Positions 48,752 through 56,818 of a DNA stretch of 64,000 nt are shown here, piece by piece. The DNA lies in contig JACQZN010000011.1 of the NCBI GenBank assembly GCA_016213845.1, forward strand, positions 1-64,000, written 5' to 3'. Positions within the stretch are counted from its first letter, which is position 1. The number at the start of each line of letters is the position of its first letter. The translations under genes were made by a program, and so were the position numbers. Source of the DNA: Candidatus Wallbacteria bacterium. GTDB taxonomy: Bacteria > Muiribacteriota > UBA6191 > JACPRK01. The notes below the pieces were generated by a model, which was given only the letters and a program-made list of their open reading frames with translations, was not told where the DNA came from and did no database searches.

Positions 48752-49516
48752 ATGCCGCCCCTCGTGCTGGCTGCGGGAGTCTTCGCGACGGCGTATGCTG
48801 CCGCGGCGGCGACGCGATGGCTGCCGGCGGACGTGAGCGTTTCCTGGTGCCGCCTGGTGAGCGGGTGGCTCTGCATCGGGGCGGGAGTCACGTTTGTCGG
48901 CATCGGGCGGCGGCAGCGGGTCGAGCCTGCGACGATCCCGATGGCCGTATTGGCCGCGGCAGCGCTTCTCTGGGGGATGGGCCGGCTGGGGCTGGACTCG
49001 ACGCCTGCGCTGCTGCTCAGGGACCTGGCCCAGCTTTCGGCGGCAACCCTGCTTGGCGCGTTTCTCGCCGGCCACATTTCCAGCGGCGAAATCCTCCTGG
49101 CCCTCGGGATCGTCGTGACGGTGACCGACCTCTGGAGCGTTCACGGCGGCGTGACGCGGACGCTGATCGAGGCGAAGGTCGTCGACCACTTCCTGGTCAA
49201 CTTCCCGGTCTTGCTGCAGCCCGAGGTCGGCTTCTTCATCGGCACGTCCGATTTCGTGATGGCCTCGCTCTACATCACGTGCTCCGAGCGGCTCGAGCGG
49301 GCCTGGTGGCGTGCCCCGGCCGCCATCGCCGCCGGGATGATCGCCGCCGGGACGCTCGCGATCACGCTCCGGATTCCGCTGCCGGTGCTTCCCTTCATGG
49401 TGGTCACCTACCACCTGGCCTTCCCGCGCGACTACACCCTGGGCCGGGAGGGGCTCAAGCTGCTGGCGGCGGGACTGGGGCTCGTGGGCGCGCTCGCCCT
49501 GCTCTATCGCCCCTGA
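48752..49516 (+). CDS. Presenilin-like (A22-type) nine-helix membrane protein
   Basis: The 254-aa protein is almost entirely hydrophobic, with eight to nine helices. Three marks of presenilin/signal-peptide-peptidase-type proteases are seen in order: Asp126 in TVTDLWSVHGG, Asp167 in FFIGTSDFVMASLY (the position of the GxGD motif, here GTSD), and LPVLPF at 210-215 (where archaeal homologues have the PAL-type LPALPF). Spacing between the two Asp (41 residues) is short but possible. I infer an intramembrane aspartyl protease homologue; whether it is active is open because the GxGD glycine is Ser. It has no close partner: the genes on both sides are divergent or convergent. The ATG at 48752 has only a weak site. 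A generic integral membrane protein is the alternative. Confidence 0.55.
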   Translation: MPPLVLAAGVFATAYAAAAATRWLPADVSVSWCRLVSGWLCIGAGVTFVGIGRRQRVEPATIPMAVLAAAALLWGMGRLGLDSTPALLLRDLAQLSAATLLGAFLAGHISSGEILLALGIVVTVTDLWSVHGGVTRTLIEAKVVDHFLVNFPVLLQPEVGFFIGTSDFVMASLYITCSERLERAWWRAPAAIAAGMIAAGTLAITLRIPLPVLPFMVVTYHLAFPRDYTLGREGLKLLAAGLGLVGALALLYRP

Positions 49517-49519
49517 CGC

Positions 49520-51667
49520 TCACTGGCCCAGGCTGCCCAACTGCTTCCACTCGCCCCACCCCGCGATGGCTATCCGGGCCGCTCCCCGGTCCTCGCTGCA
49601 GAGCGCCAGAGCCTTCCGCGCCTCGGCCGCATGCAGCTGCGCGGCAGCCAGGTTCTTGGAGAAAATGGCGAGCAGGAACCCTTCCAGGTACACCCAGGCA
49701 GAGAGCGTGCTCCTCTTTCCGGCAGCCATCCCCGGACCGTCCGCCCGAAGCTTGGACTCCGCCTGGGTCCAGAGCGCCAGCGCCTCGGCGTGCTGTCCGC
49801 GAGTCCGCAGCCGCCAGAGCCGCGTCATCACGTAGCCCAGGTCCTCGCGCAGCAGAGATTGCGCCGTTGCGTTTCCCAGGGCGCTGGCGTGGGCGGTCCC
49901 TGGGGTCCAGAGTATGCGCTCCTCCTCGAGTGCCCGGTGGAACGTCACCCACTCGCCCAGCGCGGTCGCCTGCTGCTCCCATCCGGAAGCCAACTTCCAC
50001 TGGCGCTCCCAGGCCGAATAGAAGCCGCCGGCTGGCAGGCTGAAGAGATTCGGGAATGGGAACTTCGCGTCCGGACCCAGGTTGGCGCCGAAGGCGTTCC
50101 AGAGACAGGCGGCGTGAGCAGTGTGCGCGCGAATCAGCACGACGCCGGCATCGAAGCGCTCGACCGCCTGGCATTCGGCGGAGTCCCGGAGATACGCGAG
50201 CGCCTCCAGGGCTCGACGCGCAGGCGCCGACTCGAACAACTCCAGGAGAGTCGAGGCATCCTTTGAGGCCTTTTTTACGGCGACGACGAGCGAGAAATGG
50301 CCCCCGACGGTCCGACCGGCGACCTTGTCCCAGGCGCTGAACCACCGCCGGACCTCACAGCGCGCGACATCCAGCGGCGTGATGTGGCCGCCCTTGCCTT
50401 CGAGCTTCGCGCAGTCGGGCGAGGCGATGCGGGGATAGACCGCCGGCAGGACCAGCTCCGCGGCAGCGGGCGGGGGTGGCGAGGATGTCGGGGGCGGCGG
50501 GGCAGCAACGGAGGGAGCGTCCACGGGAAGGGCCGGGGGCGGGGCTTGCGGATCGTGCGAGCGGAGCAGCCAGGAGCCGGCGGCCGCGGCCAGGACGAGC
50601 AGCGCGGCGGCCCCGGCAACGAGGACGCCCGGGGGGACACGACGCAAGTCCGGCTCGTGGCGCGCCGGGCGCGAGGCCGCCGGCATCCGCGCCATCGAGA
50701 CCGTCATCGGCGCCTGCAAGCTCTTGCTCATGCGGGCCCCGCCGGGTGTGTCCTGCGAGGAGTCGGGCCCGGGGACGGCGGCCATCGAACCGGTCGTCCG
50801 CCTTCCCGGGCGATCGGGGGGCGGCGGCTCCTTTTCGCTCGCGGTCGCCTTCAGAGCAGCGACCTGCAGCGCTCTGTGGACGGTGCGCATATCCTTGTAG
50901 CGCTGGCCCGGGTCTCGCGACAGCATCTTCATCAGCACCTCGGCGACCTCGGGGGCCAGCCGCGGCAGCAGCGAGCGGATGGGATACGGGGGTGACTTGA
51001 CGCGGGCCATCGCCTCTTCGGCCGGCGTGTCGCCAGTGAAGGGGCGCCGGCCGGTCAAGAGCTCGTAGACGATGACAGCCAGCGAGAACTGGTCCGACGC
51101 TGGGCTGGCCTTCTCGTGTTCGAGCTGCTCGGGGGCGACGTAGCCGGGCGTGCCGAAGATGATCCCCTCGCGCGTCTGCACCGACGAGCCGGCCGATTTG
51201 GAGATGCCGAAGTCGGTGAGGAGCGGCCGTTCGCGGTTCTCCATCAGCACGTTCTCGGGCTTGAGGTCGCGGTGGATCACGCCTAGGCGGTGAATCTCGG
51301 CGAGCGCGTCAGCCAAGGTGATGGCGACGAGCATCGCCTGCGCGGTGGGCATCGTTCCCTGGCGGATGCGGTCGCGTAGCGTGCAGCCGTTGATGAGCGG
51401 AAGGGCGATGTAGCCGTGGGAGCCCTCGACGCCGTAGTCGAGCACGGCGACGACACCCGGGTGGTTGATCTTGCTGGCGACGAGCGCCTCGTGGCGGAAC
51501 CGCGCGACTGCGTCGGCATCGGCGAGGGCTTTTTCCGAGAGCACCTTGAGCGCCACGGGGCGATTGAGATCGAGCTGCACGGCCTGCCAGACGGTACCGA
51601 AGCCGCCCTCGCCCAGGATCTTCACCGGGCGATACTTCCGCGAGATGGCGATCGGGAAGTCAGTCAT
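49520..51667 (-). CDS. Membrane-anchored Ser/Thr protein kinase with extracytoplasmic domain
   Basis: The 715-aa protein has a complete Hanks-type kinase domain (residues about 12-270): G-loop GEGGFGTV at 19-26, Lys41, HRDLKPEN at 132-139, DFG at 152-154 and GTPGYVAPE. A Pro/Arg-rich linker and a single membrane helix (346-368) follow, then a C-terminal domain of about 330 residues with Trp- and Ala-rich helices that could act as an outside sensor. No PASTA repeats are seen. It lies 18 bases after tsaD on the same strand, so both may be one transcript. Confidence 0.92.
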   Translation of the reverse strand: MTDFPIAISRKYRPVKILGEGGFGTVWQAVQLDLNRPVALKVLSEKALADADAVARFRHEALVASKINHPGVVAVLDYGVEGSHGYIALPLINGCTLRDRIRQGTMPTAQAMLVAITLADALAEIHRLGVIHRDLKPENVLMENRERPLLTDFGISKSAGSSVQTREGIIFGTPGYVAPEQLEHEKASPASDQFSLAVIVYELLTGRRPFTGDTPAEEAMARVKSPPYPIRSLLPRLAPEVAEVLMKMLSRDPGQRYKDMRTVHRALQVAALKATASEKEPPPPDRPGRRTTGSMAAVPGPDSSQDTPGGARMSKSLQAPMTVSMARMPAASRPARHEPDLRRVPPGVLVAGAAALLVLAAAAGSWLLRSHDPQAPPPALPVDAPSVAAPPPPTSSPPPPAAAELVLPAVYPRIASPDCAKLEGKGGHITPLDVARCEVRRWFSAWDKVAGRTVGGHFSLVVAVKKASKDASTLLELFESAPARRALEALAYLRDSAECQAVERFDAGVVLIRAHTAHAACLWNAFGANLGPDAKFPFPNLFSLPAGGFYSAWERQWKLASGWEQQATALGEWVTFHRALEEERILWTPGTAHASALGNATAQSLLREDLGYVMTRLWRLRTRGQHAEALALWTQAESKLRADGPGMAAGKRSTLSAWVYLEGFLLAIFSKNLAAAQLHAAEARKALALCSEDRGAARIAIAGWGEWKQLGSLGQ

Positions 51668-51685
51668 GGGGCTGGCGTCATCGCG

Positions 51686-52681
51686 TCAAGCGACATCGGG
51701 CTCGAGCTGGGCGACGGCGTTGAGATCGAGCGGGCTGGTCTGGCCCTGGGCCAGGCGGAAGAAGGCCAGGCTCGCGACCATCGCGGCGTTGTCCGTGCAG
51801 AGCGCGGGCGGGGGGCAGAAGACGCGGGCACCTCGTGCGGAGGCGCGCTCGGTGAGCACGGCGAGGAGCCTGCGATTGGCAGTGACGCCTCCGGCCATCG
51901 CGAGCTGGCTGCGGCCGGTCAGTTCCAGGGCCCGCTCGACGCGCGTTGCAATGCAGTCGATCACGGCCGCCTGCAACGACGCCATCAGATCGGGCAGGGC
52001 GTGCTTGCCGGAGCCGAGCGCCAGCGCTGCGGCCGTCTTGAGGCCGGAGAAGCTGAAATCGAGAGGGTTGGAGCGGGCGACTGGGCGGGGCAGCGCTACG
52101 GAAGCAGGATCGCCCTGGAGCGCCTGCTGCTCGACATAGCGGCCGCCCGGGAAGGGCAGCCCGGCCAGGCGCGCAATCTTGTCGAGCACCTCGCCGGCCG
52201 CGTCGTCGATGGTTCTGCCGAGGACCCGGAACTGGCCGGCCGCGGGCACGTCCAGGAGGAGCGTGTGGCCGCCCGAGACGACCAGCCCCAGAAACGGGAA
52301 CTGGAGCTCGGGAGTGTGGATGAAGTTGGCGAAGAGGTGGGCCTGCAGGTGATTGACGCCGATGAAGGGCTTGCCGGCTCCGAGCGCCAGCGCTTTTCCA
52401 AGCGCCAGCCCCACCAGCAGCGAGCCGAGCAATCCCGGGCCGTAGACCGCGGCGACGGCGTCGGCGTCGTCGAGCCGGCGGCCGCTCTGCTTCCAGAGGA
52501 GCTCGAGCAGCCCCGGGAGGGCGGTGAGGTGATCCCGGGCGGCCAGCTCGGGGACCACCCCCCCGTACGGCGCGTGCGTGGCGATCTGGGAGCTGACCAG
52601 GCTGGCGACGACGCTGCGGCCGTCTTCGACCAGGGCCAGCGACGTGTCGTCGCATGAGGTTTCGATTCCCAGGACCAGCAT
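51686..52681 (-). CDS. tsaD: tRNA N6-threonylcarbamoyladenosine transferase TsaD
   Basis: TsaD transfers the threonylcarbamoyl group to A37 of tRNAs reading ANN codons. The 331-aa protein starts with LGIETSCDDTS, has the metal-binding NHLQAHL pair of His, SGGHTLLL, and the CTDNAAM motif with its metal-binding Asp near residue 300. Length is normal. It is divergent from mutL. Confidence 0.96.
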   Translation of the reverse strand: MLVLGIETSCDDTSLALVEDGRSVVASLVSSQIATHAPYGGVVPELAARDHLTALPGLLELLWKQSGRRLDDADAVAAVYGPGLLGSLLVGLALGKALALGAGKPFIGVNHLQAHLFANFIHTPELQFPFLGLVVSGGHTLLLDVPAAGQFRVLGRTIDDAAGEVLDKIARLAGLPFPGGRYVEQQALQGDPASVALPRPVARSNPLDFSFSGLKTAAALALGSGKHALPDLMASLQAAVIDCIATRVERALELTGRSQLAMAGGVTANRRLLAVLTERASARGARVFCPPPALCTDNAAMVASLAFFRLAQGQTSPLDLNAVAQLEPDVA

Positions 52682-52785
52682 GCGCCCCCATTTTACTGCA
52701 CCGCGTGGCCTATCCCGCCTCGGGGCTCAGGACGGACCAGATTGGGAAGCGCCCGGGCGGGGATGAAAAGTCGTGTATGGCCAGG

Positions 52786-52791
52786 TATAAT
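52786..52791 (+). promoter_or_regulatory. Perfect TATAAT box just before mutL
   Basis: TATAAT at 52786-52791 would give a transcription start near 52798, two or three bases before the GTG at 52801. The expected -35 position reads ATGAAA, which is poor. If real, mutL is transcribed nearly leaderless and the ATG at 52777 cannot be the start. Confidence 0.35.
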
Positions 52792-52800
52792 CGCGAGGCC

Positions 52801-54621
52801 GTGGCCACCATCCGAGTGCTGGATGATCACCTGATCAACAAGATCGCCGCCGGCGAGGTCGTTGCGCGGCCGGCCTCGGTCGTCAAGGAGCTGCTCGAAA
52901 ACTCCCTGGACGCGGGGGCCAGCCGGATCGAGATCGAGATGGAAAGCGGGGGCGTCGCGCTCTTGCGTATCACCGACGACGGCCACGGGATGGCCGAGGA
53001 CGAGGCCTTGCTGGCGCTCTGCAGGCATGCGACGAGCAAGATCGCGACGGAGCAGGACCTCGACGACATCCGGACGCTCGGGTTCCGAGGGGAGGCGCTG
53101 CCGAGCATCGCCGCGGTGAGCCGGCTCGAGATCCGGACGCGACCGCGGGCAGCCCAGGGCGGAACGCGCATCGCGGTGGTCGGCGGCAAGGTCCAGGAGA
53201 CGCGCCCGGTCGGAACGACGGTCGGAACGACAATCGTGGTGAGGGAGCTCTTCTTCAACACGCCGGCGCGGCTGAAGTTCCTGCGGTCGGAGAGCACGGA
53301 GACGCGGCACATCATCGAAACGGTGACGGAGGCGATCCTCGGCCACCCGGACGTGAGCTTCAAGCTGTCGGTGGAGGGGCGGGCGCCGATTCTCTCGTCG
53401 CCCGGGACCGGGAAGCTCTTCGACGCGATGGTCGCCGTCTTCGGGCCGGCGACCGCGCGCGCGATGCTGGCGCTTGCGCCCAGGCAGCACCCGGAGCTGC
53501 CGTACGCGGTCAGCGGATATGTCTCCCGCCCCGACGTGAACCGAGCCACGCGCAACGCTTTTCACCTCTTCGTCAACGGACGGCCGGTGCAGCTACCGCA
53601 GCTGGCGCGGGCGGTGGCGGACAGCTACCACGCGTACCTGCCGCGAGGTCGGTGGCCCGTTGCGGTGCTCTTCGTGCAAGCGGCGGCCTGGGCGGTGGAT
53701 GTGAATGTGCATCCGCAGAAGCTGGAAGTGCGGCTGCACCAGCCGGAACGGCTGGCCGGGCTGCTGGGCGCGGCGGTGAAGGACGCGCTCTCGGGTGAGC
53801 GGCGGCCGGAGACCGTCCAGCCAGCGGGCTCACCGCTCGACCCCGAGCCGCCGGCCCAATGGACTCCGGCGCGGCAGCGGCCGGTGCTGCCCTACCTGCC
53901 GCCGCCGGCGGCGATGCGGCCGAACCTGGTATCGCAGCCGGCCACGCCCGCCACGCACTCGACACCGAGCTCGCCATTCGACTCCGAGGACCCGATCGAG
54001 CCGCTGCAGCCGCTCTTTTCGAGGGGCGTCCCGGCCACGGGCGCCGACTGGGAGGGGATGACGCTGCTGGGCCAGGTGTTCCGCACGTTCGTCGTCGGCG
54101 TGGCCGGCGACCAGCTCTACTTCATCGATCAGCACACGGCGCACGAGCGAGTGCTCTACGAGGAGAACGTGGAGAAGATGGCACGGCGCGCGCTCGAGAC
54201 GCAGCCGCTCCTGCTCCCGGTGACGGTGGAGTGTCCGCGCCGCGCCGAAAAGGAGCTGGAGGATGCTGTGGCGCTTTTGACACTTCACGGCTTCGAGTGC
54301 GACGTCTTCAGCGGCGGCACGCTGGTGGTGAAGACCGTGCCGGTGATGGAGCGCGGCATCGACGTGCGGGAGGTCATGCGGGAGCTCCTGGAGGAGGCGA
54401 CAGGCTCAGGTCCCATCGAAGAGCGACAGGAGAAGGTCGCGCGGATGGTGAGCTGCAAAGCGGCCGTGAAGTCGGGGGACCCGCTCTCGGAGGCGGAGAT
54501 GAAGACGCTCGTGCGGGACCTGGCGCGCACGAAGAACCCGCTGCGCTGCCCGCACGGCCGGCCGGTGCTCCTGCAGTTCGGCCAGGACGAGTTGAAGAAG
54601 CTCTTCGAGAGGAACTGGTGA
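52801..54621 (+). CDS. mutL: DNA mismatch repair protein MutL (endonuclease type)
   Basis: MutL links MutS to strand incision. The N-terminal GHKL ATPase is clear: IAAGEVVARPASVVKELLEN, then TDDGHGM and GFRGEALPSI. The C-terminal part has the endonuclease motif DQHTAHERVLYEE (near residues 443-455), ARMVSCKAAVKSGDPL and CPHGRPV, so it should nick DNA itself and no MutH is expected. The GTG at 52801 fits the family's start (IRVLDDHLINKIAAGEV); an in-frame ATG at 52777 adds eight residues. The linker between the two halves is Pro-rich. The stop overlaps the miaA start (GTGA). Confidence 0.95.
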   Translation: MATIRVLDDHLINKIAAGEVVARPASVVKELLENSLDAGASRIEIEMESGGVALLRITDDGHGMAEDEALLALCRHATSKIATEQDLDDIRTLGFRGEALPSIAAVSRLEIRTRPRAAQGGTRIAVVGGKVQETRPVGTTVGTTIVVRELFFNTPARLKFLRSESTETRHIIETVTEAILGHPDVSFKLSVEGRAPILSSPGTGKLFDAMVAVFGPATARAMLALAPRQHPELPYAVSGYVSRPDVNRATRNAFHLFVNGRPVQLPQLARAVADSYHAYLPRGRWPVAVLFVQAAAWAVDVNVHPQKLEVRLHQPERLAGLLGAAVKDALSGERRPETVQPAGSPLDPEPPAQWTPARQRPVLPYLPPPAAMRPNLVSQPATPATHSTPSSPFDSEDPIEPLQPLFSRGVPATGADWEGMTLLGQVFRTFVVGVAGDQLYFIDQHTAHERVLYEENVEKMARRALETQPLLLPVTVECPRRAEKELEDAVALLTLHGFECDVFSGGTLVVKTVPVMERGIDVREVMRELLEEATGSGPIEERQEKVARMVSCKAAVKSGDPLSEAEMKTLVRDLARTKNPLRCPHGRPVLLQFGQDELKKLFERNW

Positions 54622-55601
54622 CGGGCCGTGGGGCGCTGCCCGACGGGGTCCGCCTGCTGGTGCTGACCGGCCCGACGGCATCGGGAAAGACGGCGGTGGC
54701 CGTGCAGCTGGCCGAGCAGCTCGGGGGCGAAGTCGTCAGCGCCGACTCGATGCAGGTTTACCGAGGACTTGCCATCGTGAGCGCCGCGCCGTCGGAGGCC
54801 GACCGGGGACGGGTTCCGCACCACCTGCTCGGGATCATCGAGCCCAGGGAGAGGTTCGACGCCGCTCGGTTCCGGTCCAAGGCGCTGGAGCTTGCGGTCG
54901 AGATCGCGGGACGGGGCCGGGTGCCGATCGTGGCGGGCGGCAGCGGGCTCTACCTCTCGGCTCTCGTGGACGGCCTCTCCGAGCTGCCCAGGGCCGACGC
55001 GGCGCTGCGCCAGGAGTTGACGGAGCGATCGAATCGTGAAGGGCCGGGGTGGCTGCACGCAGAGCTCGAGCGGCTGGACCCGGAGGGGGCGGCGCGGCTG
55101 CACCCCAACGACAGCCACAGGCTGGTGCGGGCGCTGGAGATCTGCCGGCTCACGGGCCGCCCCTACAGCGTGCAGGTCGGCGCCCGCCGGCCGCTAGTCG
55201 CGGAGGCCTTCGCCGCGTTCGCGCTGGACGTGCCGCGGGAGGAGCTCTGCCGGCGCATCGACCTGAGGGCCCGGCGGATGCTGGAAGACGGGGCGCTGGG
55301 CGAGGTGGCCCGCATCCTGGGTGTCGAGGGCAGCCCGGCCTCCGCGGGGCCGGCGGGCCTGGCAGCGCTTCCGACCGCGCGACAGATGCTGGGTGTGCCT
55401 CAGCTGGCGCCATGCCTGGCGGGTGAGGAGCCCGTGGCGGCCGGGCTGGAACGGCTGGCCCGCGACACGCGGCGCTTCGCGCGCAAGCAGCTGGCCTGGT
55501 GCCGGCGGCTGCGGGGGGTCCGGTGGATCGCCGCGCCCGACGGCAGGGCGGCCTCCGAAATCGCCGACGAGATCTCCACCCGCTGGAAGGCCGGGATGTG
55601 A
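54618..55601 (+). CDS. miaA: tRNA dimethylallyltransferase MiaA
   Basis: MiaA transfers the dimethylallyl group to A37 of tRNAs reading UNN codons. The 327-aa protein has the P-loop GPTASGKTAVA near residue 18, SADSMQVYRGL, and GGSGLYLSALVDGL. The GTG start overlaps the mutL stop by four bases; the longer frame upstream is inside mutL and is not coding. The mutL-miaA order is common in bacteria. Confidence 0.95.
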   Translation: MTGRGALPDGVRLLVLTGPTASGKTAVAVQLAEQLGGEVVSADSMQVYRGLAIVSAAPSEADRGRVPHHLLGIIEPRERFDAARFRSKALELAVEIAGRGRVPIVAGGSGLYLSALVDGLSELPRADAALRQELTERSNREGPGWLHAELERLDPEGAARLHPNDSHRLVRALEICRLTGRPYSVQVGARRPLVAEAFAAFALDVPREELCRRIDLRARRMLEDGALGEVARILGVEGSPASAGPAGLAALPTARQMLGVPQLAPCLAGEEPVAAGLERLARDTRRFARKQLAWCRRLRGVRWIAAPDGRAASEIADEISTRWKAGM

Positions 55602-55663
55602 TTCCATGCGCGCATGCGCACCGAGCGGTCCCCCAGCGCGTTCCCGGGCAGGAGCCCACGGCG

Positions 55664-56632
55664 ATGAGTGAAAACGCGATCTCGCTCGTGCTCACCAACT
55701 ACCAGGGGCGCGCGAACCTGGAGGCCTACCTGCCGCGGAACCTGGCGGTGGTCCAGGGAACGCCCGTGATCGCAGAAGTCATCGTCAGCGACGACGGCTC
55801 GACGGACGATTCGGTCGCCTGGCTTCGCGAGCGCCACCCGCAGGTGCGGGTCGTGGCACTCGCCGAGAATCGAGGGTTCGGCGCCGCCGCCAACGCGGCC
55901 TTCGAGGCCGCTCGCTCCCCCTATGTCCTCAACATCTCCAACGACATGCTGCTAGAGCCCGGCACCGCAGAGGCTCTCCTGGCAGGGTTCATCCGAGAGG
56001 ACGTTTTCTCGGTCAGTGCACGCCTTCTGGACCCGTCGGGCGCCACCGAGAAGGGACGAACCGTCCCGACGTTCGCCGTGGGCGATCTGAAGATCTGGCG
56101 CGCGCTCGCCTCGCGCTCCGGCGAAACAGCCCCGGCCGGCGGGAAGCTGCAGCATTTCAGCGGAGCCATCGGCCTCTTCGACCGCCGCATCTTCCTGGAG
56201 CTCGGCGGCTTCGACGACCTGTTCCTCCCGTTTTTCGCCGAGGAGACCGACCTCTGCTACCGCGCCTGGAAGCGCGGTTACCGGCTGCTGTACGAGCCCG
56301 AGGCGAAGGTCGTGCACCACCACCGGGAGTCCGGGACCATCCTCCACCACTTCAGTAAACGCATCCGCCGAGTCCAGTTTGGTAAGAACCGCCTCCTCTT
56401 CGTCTGGAAGAACATCCACGACCCGCTCTACGTGGCGCTCCACGGCGCGAACCTCGCCGCCCGTACGGCGCTCTCATGGGTGGCGCTCGACTTCGACTTC
56501 TACCGCTCTCTGGCCGGGGCGCTCGCCCGGTTGCCGGAGGTGCTACCGCGCCGCCGCGCCGAGCGGGCGCTCTCGCGCCGCTCCGACGCCGCCGTCTTCG
56601 CCGAGTTCAGCAAGGCCATCTTCCCCAGGTAG
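55664..56632 (+). CDS. Family 2 glycosyltransferase
   Basis: The 322-aa protein has a GT-A fold: SLVLTNYQGR at the start, the SDDGSTDDS nucleotide-binding Asp pair, NISNDMLLEPG as the DxD-like segment, and EETDLCYRAWKRGY, a motif of rhamnosyl- and related transferases. The ATG at 55664 follows GGCAGGAG. No membrane anchor is seen. It lies 62 bases after miaA; no other polysaccharide gene is near, so the acceptor is unknown. Confidence 0.85.
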   Translation: MSENAISLVLTNYQGRANLEAYLPRNLAVVQGTPVIAEVIVSDDGSTDDSVAWLRERHPQVRVVALAENRGFGAAANAAFEAARSPYVLNISNDMLLEPGTAEALLAGFIREDVFSVSARLLDPSGATEKGRTVPTFAVGDLKIWRALASRSGETAPAGGKLQHFSGAIGLFDRRIFLELGGFDDLFLPFFAEETDLCYRAWKRGYRLLYEPEAKVVHHHRESGTILHHFSKRIRRVQFGKNRLLFVWKNIHDPLYVALHGANLAARTALSWVALDFDFYRSLAGALARLPEVLPRRRAERALSRRSDAAVFAEFSKAIFPR

Positions 56633-56818
56633 CGCCTCTGTCCGGATCCATGACGGCCCTGTCCGAAGGCATGACAGCGGCCGGGGCAGTCTGCACTGCA
56701 GTCCGTCCCGGCCATTCGGCAACGCGGGTGCGGCTTCTCGGGGGCGTTTCGACAACTGGTGCCTTCCTTGCCTCCGCCCACACCGGCAATCCGCGGTGTC
56801 CGGCAAGGAGGCGTCCCG

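Noticed and set aside
53859-54617. N-terminal extension of miaA
   Set aside because: It is inside mutL in another frame; MiaA's conserved start follows the GTG at 54618.
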